NCBI RefSeq assembly: GCF_026262505.1
Contig: NC_067203.1
Coordinates: 12,090,001 to 12,154,000, forward strand
Direction of reading: 5' to 3'
Source: Trichomonas vaginalis G3
Lineage: Eukaryota > Parabasalia > Trichomonadida > Trichomonadidae
DNA: 64,000 nucleotides
Made by a program: the position numbers and the translations under genes. The notes below the pieces were generated by a model, which saw nothing but the letters and a program-made list of their open reading frames with translations, was not told the origin of the DNA and did no database searches. Below are positions 1-11,190 of this stretch, in pieces. Numbering within the stretch: position 1 is the first letter of the stretch; every line of letters starts with the position of its first letter.

Positions 1-1660
1 ACATTGGAGACTTTTAAAGTTAAAGCTGATACAGAATGGGTTTCAGGATGTTTAGACCTTAAAGCAGATAAAACATATGTTAACGATGAGTTAGAGAAGA
101 AAGCAGATAAAACATATGTTAACAATGAGTTAGAGAAGAAAGCAGATAAGGAAAAAGTTATTTCATTCATTAATACTGAGTTAGCAAAGAAAGCTGATAT
201 ATCATTTGTTAATGAAGAAATAAAACAATCAGAGGTCTATTTTACTCCACCATTTTTAAATTTTATGAAATCATCAGATAAAACCTTTGATATAGATTCT
301 TTTGAATGGATATGTTTCGATGGAGTGACCATGTATTTATTTTATACAGCTGGAGTGCTTTATTATTTTAAAACAAATTGATTTTAAAAACTATGAGTCA
401 TTTACTCCATCTGTTTGGAATCCTGATACACGAAAGCCAATCATTAATCCAAGAATTTTATATGTTGAATATAATAACGGTAAATTTATGGGAATGATAA
501 CGGTTGGAGATGATTTTTGCCCTTGTTATTCATTCGATTGTATCCAATGGTTCAAATGTAATTTAAATCAAGATGCTAAATTTAAATATCCAAATAATCC
601 TATTAGATGTGTTAATAATAAATGGGTACTAATTTATGAAGTCAATCAAATTTTCATTAGTGAGGATGGGATAAATTATTATATGTTTAGTATGATGTCA
701 TCAGATTTGGAAATTGATTATACAAGTAAGTGGTATTACACTAACGGTATGTATTTTATCCTACAGAATGATAAAATTTATAGATCATATTCAATACCAC
801 AAGGTCAATTTGAACAAATTTTTCAAGCTGATGGAGACATTGAAGCTTTATGTTATGGATCAAATGTTTATGTTCTTGTTTCAGGTGGTATGGTCTATTC
901 ATATCCTGTAAGTTATAACAGACATATTTATTTATCACAGGATTTATCAAATTGGGAATTGGTTTATTCATTCACTCCAAAACTTACTCGAAATTATAGA
1001 TTTACTAATTTATTTTATATTGATGGGTATTTCATTGCTTTTGGATGTGGTGATTTAGTAAATATCAGTAGTGATGGAAGAAATTGGTCTGAAATCACAA
1101 AATTTCAAGATGTACGAAAAGCTATTTTCAAAAATAATACGTTAATATTGATAACAAGACCAGTTTTAAATACTCACCCAGTTTCAATATTATATAATAA
1201 ATTCAATATTCATAATGGATTAAATACAATTCTTGAGATGATTTACCCCATTGGTTCAATATATACATCAATGAACTCAACAAATCCAGCAAGTGTTTTA
1301 GGTTTCGGTACATGGCAGCAGATTGTAGATAAATTCTTATACTGTGCTAACTCTTCAAAGCAAACAGGTGGTTCAAAGAAAATTACTGAAGCAAACTTAC
1401 CTGCGCACACTCATACAGGAACTACAAACTTTTCTGGCGACCATAGCAACTCATTAAGAGACCACTCATTATACAACTCAGACTATAAAGCTGGCTATGA
1501 CGTTTTATCTCCATCTTATAACAATTCAGCAAAAAAGACTTTTCGACCAACTGAACCAGGAGGAAATCATGTCCATACTTTCACAACAAATCCAACAGGC
1601 TCGGGTGAAGATTACATGCCACCATTTATGACAGTTTATGCATGGTTTCGCGTTCAATGA
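1..1660 (+). pseudogene. Tail-fibre-like protein with phage baseplate-type head (E1), broken
   Basis: Probable receptor-binding spike of the element's virion. The early part has repeats of the type ADKTYVNDELEKK, a 15-residue coiled-coil motif seen in phage fibres, followed by a long central region. The C-terminal 130 residues match the phage gp10 C-terminal/tail-collar type head: YPIGSIYTSMNSTNP, GFGTWQQI, FLYCANSS, TGGSKKI, ANLPAHTH, and a final DYMPPFMTVYAWFR. Homologous heads occur in the two other elements (41,129-42,385 and 61,396-64,000). The gene runs off the left edge and is broken about once. The role as fibre is inferred from the family; the head homology is visible. Confidence 0.8.
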
Positions 1661-1722
1661 ACGCTCAATGTTTGTTTCACAAACTTTAGAACGGCATAAT
1701 TTAAATTTTTATTTTAGTATAA

Positions 1723-1890
1723 ATGAAGATTCTACCATATGGTGTTATTGGAAGAGATAAAGATGGAAACCCAATATTTGATCCAAAGTTAAAATTAAAG
1801 TTACTGACAAGACAACAACTTGAAAAGTTGCTGAAACCAAAACAGAATGAAAAAGAGAAAAATGAGAAAATGAGAAAGAAAAAAATTTAA
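1723..1890 (+). CDS. Small basic protein, 55 aa (E1)
   Basis: Unrecognised. It begins MKILPYGVIGRDKDGNP and ends in a lysine/glutamate-rich tail (EKEKNEKMRKKK), so the product is small, basic and probably helical at the C-terminus. The start is supported by the element's usual T-rich start motif directly upstream (TTTTTATTTTAGTATAAATG). It lies 62 bp after the fibre gene on the same strand and 26 bp before the next small gene. A virion or DNA-binding role is possible but nothing in the sequence shows it. Confidence 0.5.
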   Translation: MKILPYGVIGRDKDGNPIFDPKLKLKLLTRQQLEKLLKPKQNEKEKNEKMRKKKI

Positions 1891-1916
1891 ATTATGCAAT
1901 TTTATTTTTATCATAA

Positions 1917-2114
1917 ATGACAAAATTAATTAAGCCAACTATTTCTAAATTAATGATACCAATGAAATCATTTCATGGAGTAATTATCCCAGGTTCTTCA
2001 CAATTAGCCAGGGCAAGTGTTGTGGCTCAAGGTGGAACATTAGCGAATCCATTCAAATTATTAACTAAAGATGAACTTAATAAAATTTACACCAAAAATA
2101 TATTTTATCGTTAA
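1917..2114 (+). CDS. Small protein, 65 aa (E1)
   Basis: Unrecognised 65-residue product starting MTKLIKPTISKLMIPMK and containing a Gly/Ala/Ser-rich stretch (IIPGSSQLARASVVAQGG). The start follows the element's start motif (TTATTTTTATCATAAATG). Its 3' end overlaps the outer limit of the inverted repeat that bounds the downstream helicase cassette. A similarly small Pro/Arg-containing product occurs in E2 (39,579-39,734), but the likeness is too weak to call homology. Confidence 0.45.
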   Translation: MTKLIKPTISKLMIPMKSFHGVIIPGSSQLARASVVAQGGTLANPFKLLTKDELNKIYTKNIFYR

Positions 2115-2370
2115 TGGTTTTTAGGTTATTCAATAATTAATTATTTTTGAATAACTGAACGTGTCACTACGTCACCATGTCACCAGGTTAATTAACTTCT
2201 CTTAAAATTACTGACAACATGACATTTTGACAACATCAACAAAGGAAATTAAATCGTAAATGTTTTCGTTTATGATTTCGTAAATGTTTTCAGTGTCACC
2301 ACGTCACCATGTCACCAGGTTATTTAACTTCTTTTAAAAATGATGACAACATGACATTTAGACAACTAGC
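2101..2370. repeat. Left inverted-repeat block of the helicase cassette (E1)
   Basis: Two copies of a unit (about 2101-2235 and 2290-2368) read GTGTCACTACGTCACCATGT then CACC, AACTTCTTTTAAAA and GACAACATGACATTTTGACA. The same units occur in inverse orientation at 4780-5035, so the primase-helicase gene sits between nested inverted repeats. The outer unit also carries TATCGTTAATGGTTTTTAGG and TAATTATTTTTGAATAACTG, both found inverted at the far end. Confidence 0.85.
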
Positions 2371-2440
2371 CCGGAAATTTGATGCAGTCCAAAAATAAAG
2401 TTAGTTTTAAAATTATTTTTATTTTTTTATTCCTATATAA

Positions 2441-4740
2441 ATGACAGCAACAAACAACAACAGCAACTATATCGTTTCTGATGAAAAAGTTATTGATTCA
2501 TTAGCTGAGGAATTAGTTGTGCAGAAACTAAAACCCTCAACGAAAGAATTGGTGAAAACAAGATTGATTTACATAACTACCTCAAACACGATGGAGGAAG
2601 AGGAAGGAAAACTGGTATGGCTTTATTAGTAAATAAAATTTCAAATTTAACGATTATAGATGTTGATATCAATAAATCATACAATGATGAACTTAAAGAA
2701 ACAGTTAGAAAAGATATTTTATCAAAACTTTCGGATAAAGATGTTATCGTTAAAACCGCTTCAGGAGGTCTTCACATTTATTGCAACACTAATTTCTTCT
2801 ATCAGTTTCGAACAGAATGATTAAATGCTATTCTGCAATGATTATGATATTGACATAATGACTTCTATGGATGATTCAAAGCGTTCTTTAGGTTATGGGC
2901 TGATTCAAGAGTTCGCAAGAATGCAACAGAACCAATCAAAACATACTCATTCATTCGTGGAAGTTATGACTCGACCATAACCAGAACAGTGAATGATATA
3001 TTTGAATGATTTGAATATTAAGGTAAGAGTTGAACAAAAGAATGAAGAAATAAAGACTATCATGAATGAAAACAAAGATGTAAACATTGACGATAAACTT
3101 GCAGAGCATAGTTGATGGCATCAGTGATTTTGAAGTACATAATGACGGTGGAAACATGAATTTAGAAAAGAAGTTACATTATTCACACTGTTTCAAGCAA
3201 TTAATTCGTTACCTAATCATTTAATTAATGAAGCATACGATAACGTTTATAACTTCTGCAATTTAACTGAAAATGCAAAAAGTAATTTTGAAAAAGCACG
3301 TAGTAGATATGCACATTTAATGACTTCTCCATTTGTTTTTGAAGATTCTAAAACTATATCAAAAGGAATATTATGATGAATACGTTTTACCTTTATTACG
3401 TAAGCCAAAAATAACATTTGATATAAAACTTGATGACTCGTTTTGATAACAGATATTAGACGCAAGGCTGAAAATCATCAGTATAAAAACAGTTCTGAAG
3501 TAATTGAGGATTTATCACGTGTAATCCGTTTTGTAGATTGTGGAAATAAATACTTCATTCAGAAAGATTACAACATACACGATAAAATGAATCAAATATC
3601 ATTCGTTCTTCAATCAAACATGAAAGAGTCACTTAAAATGATTAAATTATTTAAAGAAGAAGGTAAAACAATAACAGCATGGGATGTACTACTAAATCAA
3701 TTATCCTCATTAACCGTTAAGGGTGTTTGCTTTAAATCTGATTCTCCAGATGTTTTCTCAACGTTTCAGGGTTATAAATACAACGTTCTCGAAAAACCAG
3801 ATTACTCAAAAATTGAGATGTTTATGAATTTCATTAAAGAAGCCATATGTGATAATAACGATGAAGTGTATAAATACCTTCTCGGCTGGATTGCATCAAT
3901 GATTCAACATCCTGGAATCAAGAATGAAACAGCAATTATTTTGAAAGGACTTCAGGGAACAGGTAAAAACAGATTTACAGACATTATTTCTGAACTTCTC
4001 GCCGGTTATTCATGTAAAAACATTACCGAAATAGGTGAGCTAACGGGTAATTTCAACTCAGTAGTTGAGAATAAAATGTTTCTTGTACTTAATGAACTCA
4101 AGAATGTAGGTGAAGATAGACTCGCAAACTTCAACGCTTTGAAATCAATTATAACGGATAATGAGATTAGAATTAATGAAAAGAATCAACCCAGAAGAAC
4201 AGCACAGAACGTTGCAAACTTCATTTTCGTAACTAATAACGTTTACCCTGTCAAAATTGAAGTTGGAGACAGAAGATACGTAGTTTTAAGAGTTAATGGT
4301 AAATTCAAGGGCAATTTGATTACTTCAAGAATTTGATGAATTCATGCACAAAGGAATTTTATGATAATTTACTAACATATTTTATGCAATATGACCTTTC
4401 ATCATTTAATGTACGAATCATACCGATGACTGAAGCCAAACAAGATTTAATAGAATTATCAACAAATCCTTTAGATGAATGGATAAATACACATTATGAT
4501 GAATTGTGTGCAGGTATGACGTGTAAAAATGCTCTATTCTGCAAACCATCAGGCATGAAAGACAAAAACTTTCAAATGAGCATTAAGGATAAATGTGAAA
4601 GGAAACAGAGAAGAATAGATGGTAAACAACATGGTGTTATGTTTTGAAAGAAGAAATGAAAGGATTATATAAACAGGTTGAACCAAACGATAATGAGGAT
4701 TCATTTACTGACGATGAAATACCTGTAAATGAAGCTTTAT
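2441..4740 (+). pseudogene. PrimPol + superfamily-3 (D5-like) helicase (E1), broken
   Basis: Replication protein. The N-terminal part has a primase-polymerase (AEP) signature: an acidic IIDVDINKS motif followed by KTASGGLHIY. The C-terminal part is a superfamily-3 helicase: Walker A GLQGTGKN, Walker B-like FLVLNELKN and motif C NFIFVTNN, preceded by the linker TAWDVLLNQLSSLTVKG, which is shared with the E2 helicase at 29,361-30,597. Upstream lies the element's start motif. The gene stands alone between inverted repeats (2101-2370 and 4780-5035). It is broken, with about five breaks. PrimPol-SF3 fusions are known in virophages, NCLDVs and many plasmids. Confidence 0.8.
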
Positions 4741-4779
4741 AAAGTATGATTTGAATTTATTTTTGCATTCAACCCAGCT

Positions 4780-5035
4780 GTTGTCAAAATGTCATGTTGT
4801 CATCATTTTTAAAAGAAGTTAATTAACCAGGTGACACATGGTGACGTAGTGACACCTTCAGTTCTTCAAAAATAATTCATAAATGCCTTCCTCCTTTCGT
4901 ACCTGTTGTCAAATGTCATGTTGTCATCATTTTAAAAGAAGTTAAAACCTAGGTGACATGGTGACGTAGTGACACCATCAGTTATTCAAAAATAATTAAT
5001 TATTGAAGAACCTAAAAACCATTAACGATAAAATA
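4780..5035. repeat. Right inverted-repeat block of the helicase cassette (E1)
   Basis: Two units (about 4780-4856 and 4905-5035) are inverse copies of the left block: TGTTGTCAAAATGTCATGTT, AAAAGAAGTTAATTAACC, GGTGACGTAGTGACACC, then CAGTTATTCAAAAATAATTA and CCTAAAAACCATTAACGATA. A single relic of the same unit stands in E2 at 36,480-36,590. Confidence 0.85.
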
Positions 5036-5198
5036 ACTGATAACAAAATTTTATTTTTATATAAATGGATACCCCACAAGCTCAAAATTTACCACGAATC
5101 ATAACAAGGAGGAAATGATAAAAATGATGCAAGAACAATTAAAAACAACAAACCACGAAAACCGAGAAGATGCGGTTATGCAGTAATGATGGAAAGAA

Positions 5199-5231
5199 GA
5201 ACCCAGAAGGGTTCGGCGTCTCGAAGAGACG
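5199..5231. repeat. GC-rich double hairpin (E1)
   Basis: Two adjacent perfect stems, GAACCC-AGAA-GGGTTC (5199-5214) and CGTCTC-GAA-GAGACG (5217-5231), lie in a very AT-rich stretch. The layout resembles the double-hairpin family at 5430-5460, but the sequence is unrelated. Confidence 0.7.
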
Positions 5232-5251
5232 TTGTCGAAGAGGAATAAAAA

Positions 5252-5572
5252 TTAAATTTGGATAGAGTTTAAAAATTCATCTTTATTAAATTCATCTCTT
5301 CCAATCAATTTATTTATTCTATTAAATTCTTTTATTTTTGCTTCACTCAGTTTAAGGATTGAACGGTAAGTTTCTAATTTTTCGATTATTTTTTCTTCTC
5401 TCTTTATCGTTTTCAATTACTTTAGTTTTATGGGCATCAGCCCCACCGCATTGCGGCTTCTTTTTGTAATAGCATATTTTTGATTTAATTCTGTTTATTT
5501 CTTTTTATATTCATTGTCTGGACTCTGAATCTTAATTGAATCAGGACTCTTGGCTGCTTTGTTGTCACTCAT
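5252..5572 (-). pseudogene. Remnant of a small lysine/glutamate-rich gene (E1)
   Basis: Leftward reading shows a start MSDNKAAKSPDSIKIQSP and a charged helical C-terminus ending NKDEFLNSIQI, with KREEKIIEKLETYRSILKL between. No family is recognised. It is broken about two or three times. A GC-rich double hairpin (5430-5460) lies inside it, reading KKKPQCGGADAHKTK in the same orientation and frame as the insertions in the polymerase genes of E1 and E3. Confidence 0.4.
5430..5460 (-). repeat. Double-hairpin palindromic element, copy A
   Basis: The 31-bp sequence starts ATGGGCATCAGCCCC and ends ATTGCGGCTTC on the + strand. It holds stem GGGC-ATCA-GCCC and stem CCGC-ATT-GCGG. It has the same length and layout as copy B (10,252-10,282) and near the same as copy C (55,351-55,380). 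On the minus strand it reads KPQCGGADAH in frame with the surrounding remnant gene. Confidence 0.8.
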
Positions 5573-5704
5573 TTCTTACGAAAAAAAAAATTAAATATTA
5601 TTTAAATATAATGGAGTAATAAAATAAATCGGAATTTCTATTAATTTATTGTTAACTCAACTAATGCATTGCCGTTAATATATCTAACAAATTCAGCTAT
5701 TGTG

Positions 5705-7174
5705 TCAAATCTTCGTCTTTTTTGTCATTGATTTATCAGTTTTTCCATAATCGAGATGAATCAAATTATCCCCTTGTTTAAAATTCATGAGCCCCGAATT
5801 AATTTGTTCACGTTTAACATCATTTAACCTTTCCATTTGCTTTCTAATATATTCCCATTCTTTTGAAATATCATTTTTCATTTCCACTGGTTTCATGTTT
5901 ATAGTTCTATGCCATGTATTATTGTAATAATATACTAACTGCTGTATGATGGAGTCATGATTTCCATCCCAGTATATCTGACCGTTAACCCCTAACGCAT
6001 CTCTAAGAGTTCTCATTACCGCATCAACTATTTTATTATGAAACGTATATGGAGAGATGAAAAGTAAAAATTAATTTGTGGGAAATAATGAGCCATAGCT
6101 GCCTGAAATCCTTTATCACCATCACCCCTTATATTATCTACTCTTTCATGATCTAGTAAGTATTGAATAGCTCTTCTTGTTTCCTGTTCTGTTTTCCCTT
6201 TCACACGGAATGCAATATAAATATCTAGTGTTAATGTTAATGGCAAATAAATAAGTAACGTTTCCTTTTGAATATTCTAGATGATCGATTTCGTATGAAT
6301 ATGGATATGGTGCAAATGAAGGGCGACTAAATTTTTCCTTTAACGGTTGAATTTTCGGGTCAATTGGTTTATTTAATATCTTGAAATCCTTTTTAAAATC
6401 TTTTTGTTTCTTTAATGTTTGAAATGAATATAATAAAGTGAATGATGAAGGATTAACTGAAGGAGGAGGTACTGTCGTTGGAGGTTTTGGTATTGCAAGT
6501 GGTTTAATTTTATCTGCTTTGATTTTGGATGATGAAGTTTTGGATTTCATTCCTCCCTTCATTAATTCTGGATGTATTCTATTCATTTGTTTTAAATATG
6601 CTGTATATAAAGGTTTGATATACTTTCCCGCTTCGAGTTTATGTTGAAGGATGAATTCCAAAAGTTGATCTTCATTTAAAAGTCGGGCTGAATATAGTTT
6701 AACTAATGAATCATAAATTAAAGCTTGTGCTTCATTTATGGTCTGAAGGACTTGGGCGTTTTGCACCTTTAGCTGTTGAACATTTGCTACTTTCTCTTTT
6801 GGTGTTGTTTTCGGCTTTTTCTTCTTTTGTTTTTGTTCCTTTGGCTTTTGCGGCTCAGGATTATATAATTTATATAATTCATCAATATCTTCTTCTGTTA
6901 ATACTTTATTTTTGAAATCTTTCAACTGTTTAAGTTGTGATTTAGTTTTTCCCTTTGTATATTCATTATTTTTAATTTTGTCTTTAATTACAGAAATTAT
7001 TTTATCATGATATTTCAAAATTTCATTTTTATAATACGAATAATAATAATCCATATCATCACCCGTTATATTTTTATTATGTTTTTGGAGATATGATTTT
7101 AATTCATAATAATTAAGAAAATTTTGATTAAGTACTAAATCATCAATTAAATTTTCTAAATCTGCGTTATCCAT
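5705..7174 (-). pseudogene. Polinton integrase, retroviral-like (E1), broken
   Basis: Integrase of the rve/DDE type that inserts the element's linear DNA. The N-terminal 200 residues are Lys/Glu/Gln-rich with a Pro-rich linker (PKPPTTVPPPSV). The catalytic-core region begins near YSYEIDHLEYSKGNVTYLFA and continues through the typical INTRYLYCIP strand and HERVDNIRGDGDKGFQAAM. The C-terminal region has the YYNNTWHRTINMKPVEM segment typical of these integrases. The start follows the motif TTATTTTTATATAAATGG. It is broken, with about two breaks. It lies downstream of the polymerase genes on the same strand. Confidence 0.8.
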
Positions 7175-7221
7175 TTATATAAAAATAAAATAAATGTTTT
7201 AAGGGTGCCCACCTCTTTGAA

Positions 7222-7650
7222 TCATAGTATAAAACCATTATTTACATATTGAATCGCATCATTAACGGTTCCTCCTTCTAAAACGGTATCAAATGGTGGA
7301 GTCCAGATTTCCTGATGATGATCATAAAATCCAGCAAAATTAACCGTATTATTAGGTAAAATATGAATCTCAGCGGTATATCTTCTATCTAAATTTGGAT
7401 GCCTTATATGTATACCATTACTGCCCGGATAAAATCTCAAACCTTGATTTTGTTGACGCATCAAATTATTGAAATTTCTTTCTTCAGGGGTGAATGTTCT
7501 TCTCCGTTGACGTTGTGGTGGTGGTGGTGGTCGTTGTTGCGGCTGTTGATGCTGTGGTGGGATTTGAAAAATTCGTTGTTGTTGATTATTTGGAATCTGA
7601 AAGTTAAAACCATTTGGTATAAATCGATTGGTTCCTTTTGTCTCTTCTAT
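7222..7650 (-). CDS. Gln/Pro-rich protein with conserved C-terminal domain (E1)
   Basis: Unrecognised. The open frame contains a His/Gln/Pro/Arg low-complexity segment (QQRPPPPPQRQRRRTFTPEE) followed by an 80-residue globular part (LRFYPGSNGIHIRHPN, RRYTAEIHILPNNTVNFAGF, then an acidic end with VNDAIQYVNNGF). It lies between the polymerase and the integrase on the same strand, 31 bp after the polymerase gene. The basic Pro/Gln-rich head suggests a nucleic-acid or virion component, but this is only a guess. The exact start is uncertain. Confidence 0.45.
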   Translation of the reverse strand: MEETKGTNRFIPNGFNFQIPNNQQQRIFQIPPQHQQPQQRPPPPPQRQRRRTFTPEERNFNNLMRQQNQGLRFYPGSNGIHIRHPNLDRRYTAEIHILPNNTVNFAGFYDHHQEIWTPPFDTVLEGGTVNDAIQYVNNGFIL

Positions 7651-9304
7651 GGCTTTATTAAAAATAAAATTTTAAATTGTATTAAATAAATGGCATACAA
7701 CATCCATTTTCACAACATACAGCCTTAGTGTGTGCTCCTGTTAATGCAGTCTTACCGATTGTTAAGCGAGTCATTGACCCGTTTTTAAGTTGTAAATTAA
7801 TATTCTGACCATCAAATATCACTTTATCATTTATTATATCCAAATAATTTTTAGGTGTTAATTGTTTATTTTGTCGTAAACTAACACCTTTCATTTTGTG
7901 TGCAATCTTTTTAAAATCACTTCCATCAATTGAACCGTTGAATGATGTATAACACTTAGGGCATAAAGCAACCATGTTATCACCTTGTTTCTCAATTGCA
8001 AAACCCAATAACTTCTTCTCATGTGCTTTTTCTTCAGCTTTATTCTTTAATTTAGGTTTAAATTTCTCATCAAAACAGAAGAAATCAAATGGTGCGAATT
8101 TGAAAATGTTTTTATCATAAAATTTTTTATCGGTAACAATTGCTTGAAATGCTTGAGTGTTAGGAAGACTTGGATCACCAGCAATAGCCCAATAAGATGA
8201 ATCAGTATCACCTTCAATGAAATGAAAACAATTAACATCCATGCATTTATACATAAAATCATAAATGAAAACCAAATACCAGTATTTAGCATTATCTAAA
8301 GTGAAGAATGCCTCTTGTAAACATGTATCACATCTATAAAATCTATCTTTAAGCATCACTTGATATGTATCCTCACCTATTTCTCTTATGTTTTTAAACT
8401 TATTTGACATACATGCAACGCGTGCCTTCTGTGCATTCATTATTTTAGTCTTTGCGTAATTTTGTGTATTCATTGCATCGTAACCATATGATCCATTAAG
8501 TGAAATCTTGCAAATAAACTTTTTCCTTTATTTCCTTCTAATTCAGCCTTTTGTCTTTCGTTCATAAATTCGTTCGCAAATTCATTAAAACAAGTGTTTT
8601 TCGTAAATGTTAAAATTGATTGAATATCATCGATGATAAAATGAAATCTGTCTATTAGATACCAAAGATAATAAGAAGAAAATGGTTGATATTGGTTGTG
8701 TGTTGATGCTAACTGAGTTAATTTCCTCTGTTTCTGGTCAACTGGTAGATTGTTTGATTTCATGTAATTATACATAAAACTGCCAATTGTTTTTTCATCT
8801 GTGATAATATCTAAGTTTCTTATTATCGGTAAAAAGTTTATGTAATCATTAATGTATTTTTCATCAATGTGACCCTTTACTTCAGCCACGAATAAAGTAT
8901 TTTTCTTCTTAATTATTCCCAGTGCTTTTGCTTTCTTTGTTGCTGTATCACAAATGATAACACCATTCAATCTTCCCGGCATATACATTTTATGGTCAGT
9001 ATATTGAATGAAATCATGAGGATTAGATGAAAATGATGAAGGATATAATGAATTAAAATCAACACCAACGAAATGAGTCATGATGTTGGAAGTGTCCTCA
9101 TTTGATACAGTTTTAGTTTCTGGACTATATGAAAGTTTATTAATGTGCGTGATTCCTTTAAGATTAACACGATGTTGAACATTTGATAGACCACCAGTAA
9201 TTCCATTACGGAGAATGTGATAAGCTTCAACTGAATCTAAAGTCATTGGTAAATTATTTTTTAATGCATAATTTCTTAAATTGATTCTTAAACGTTGAAT
9301 GTCT

Positions 9305-9450
9305 TCATCTTTATTTGATTTCACGACATTGCAATAACAACACATTAACTGACAATTTTCTTTGGTATGTGGTTTTTCATTATCGATTCTATCCAATGTT
9401 GGTTTATTTGCATATGTAAACGCTTTACCACACATTTTGCATTTAGATGA
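9305..9450 (-). other. HNH-like zinc domain inserted in PolB (E1)
   Basis: Polymerase residues about 566-614 read CKMCGKAF, then LDRIDNEKPHTKENCQLMC and CYCNVVKSNKDE. The paired CxxC knuckles and the DRIDN/ENCQLMC core match HNH endonucleases. No intein-splicing block is visible, so the domain seems to be part of the mature polymerase. It lies between the exonuclease motifs and motif A. E3's polymerase shows no such insert. Confidence 0.7.
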
Positions 9451-10251
9451 AAGGATTAAATCGTGATAGTATTGAAAATCATCCATTGAAACATTATTTT
9501 TAGTATCTCTTTCTGCTTTTTCATCTTGTTTCTTATATGATTCAATTTTATATTTCCAATACTTTTTCGTTAATTCAAAACTTGATTCTATCTCTTCCTC
9601 AGGATATTTTTCATTAGGATTAAAGTCTTTATATGCTAAAGCGTAACGAATCAATGAAGCATTCGATGATAAAGAAAGATTATGAAGCATATCAATTTTA
9701 TAAACAAATGTTTCTTCAATAATTTTATCGATTGGGTCAATCATAATTTCAACATCTTTATTGCAATAATGAATAAAATATTCTAATCTATTCTTAAAAT
9801 TTTTAGCATCATTGAGATATATTTGATAATCACTATCTGATATAGTTTCTTGAGTTAATGCTGAATAAAATGAATCTTTCGTGAATGGTTCCACTTTATA
9901 TAATTCTTCTTCGTAATTCTCCCACGTGATGAATTGATAAGGGAAAAAGGATTTAACACGTGATTTATTGTTTCCGAAATCTTGAGTGAATTGGTCTAAT
10001 GTCCCACCCGCTATATAATTTCTGATGTCAATAAATCTCAATTCATATGGAACGTTTGTTTTCTTTACAATGATTTGCTTAAATTGTGAAGATGAACCCA
10101 GCATTGATTTTATTTTCCATTTTGCAGTGTTTAAATCACGAAGAATTAAATTTAAATCAAACTTTCCCGAATTAAAACCTATGATATTCACTTTATTGAA
10201 TTCCTCATCTAGAAGTTCTTTAAATGCTTCCTTCTGTTTTTCATTTAATGT

Positions 10252-10282
10252 ATGGGACAAAGTCCCCGCCGTTTGCGGCTTC
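10252..10282 (-). repeat. Double-hairpin palindromic element, copy B, inside polB
   Basis: A 31-bp block starts ATGGGACAAAGTCCC and ends TTTGCGGCTTC. Its stems are GGGAC-AAA-GTCCC and GCCG-TTTG-CGGC. On the coding strand it is read as KPQTAGTLSH inside the polymerase, within the exonuclease domain, without disturbing the frame. Confidence 0.8.
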
Positions 10283-11190
10283 ATTAATTCTTCATATTGT
10301 TCAATATTTGATTTAGCAACTAATGAACAGGTTGAAAATAAAAACTCAATCCAATCAGAAATAAAAGAATCACTCGAAGTTAAGCAAAAATTTCTCGTAT
10401 ACGTTTTATCATTTAATTTAACCGTTGATGATACCATGAATGGTTTTAAGTAAGCATTCAAAGTTGCACACTCAGAAAGTTGTAATTCTTCTTTAGTCTC
10501 TAATGTTTCAAAGTCAAAAGTAATATAATATCTTGTCGGTTTATAATATTTCTGCAAATTGTGAGCTAATAACCACTGATATATCTTCTGTTTCGTAATA
10601 TGTGGTGCATATGGTTGCTGGGTCTTTTGCAATTGAACGTCTTGAATTAATCTTCTATTATTTTCTTTACATTTCTCACAATGCTTTAAAAATCTTCTTT
10701 GGTTTTTCCTTTCTGGATCATCACGGATAGAATAAACTTCTTCTTTACAATATGGACAAACTTTATAGCCGGTGAGTGCTTCAACGTCTGTTATTCTGTC
10801 AGCGTGAAGTTTTCCACATGGACTCTGTGTTAATAAAATATTTACTGTTTCAAATTCTGGATCTATCATTATTGATTCCACTAATGGAAAGTCTACCTTA
10901 TTTATGTCCACGTCTTCTGGTTGAGGATCACAATAATAGAAATCAATATTAACATTTAACATTCTCGCTAATCTCTCACTTTCTGATGAAATGTCAAACC
11001 CTTCATATGCATCTATTGCTTCATTTAAATAGCTTCTACGAGTTTTAGGATTAACACCATCAGGAATGTTATAGAAGCGTTTAAATAACCTTCTACCTTC
11101 TGCTCTAATTTGATTATCATTCATTTTAGCGGTTCCGTTTTTGTTCATTTATGTAAGAATAAAAAAATAAATAAAAATAAAGTTTATTTT

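Larger units (their letters stand above)
7682..11148 (-). pseudogene. polB: Family B DNA polymerase (E1), broken
   Basis: Protein-primed-type replicative polymerase of Polintons. Exonuclease motifs are visible as ITFDFETLE, NIIGFNSGKFDLNL and the acidic CNKDVEIMIDP region; polymerase motif A as GVDFNSLYPSSF; motif C as FIEGDTDSSYWAI. Ahead of the exonuclease is a Cys-rich segment (CPYCKEE...HCEKCKE) preceded by LLTQSPCGKLHADRITDVE. Between exonuclease and polymerase domains sits an HNH-like zinc domain (9305-9450). A GC-rich double hairpin (10,252-10,282) is read through in frame. The start follows TTTTTTTATTCTTACATAAATG. The gene is broken about once. About 1150 codons in all fits the family. 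Confidence 0.9.

Noticed and set aside
1-1660. Tail-fibre genes as evidence of a prophage or bacterial contamination
   Set aside because: The same fibre heads occur next to Polinton integrases in E2 and E3, and E2 is flanked by eukaryotic genes with a clean duplication.
6838-6866. A fifth in-frame double hairpin (GCCGCAAAAGCC) in the E1 integrase region
   Set aside because: Only GAGCCGCAAAAGCC matches; no paired stems or K-P-Q...H pattern. Chance from Pro/Lys/Gln codons.
7399-7689. Trp/Leu-rich rightward frame
   Set aside because: Antisense of the Gln/Pro/His-rich leftward gene at 7222-7650.
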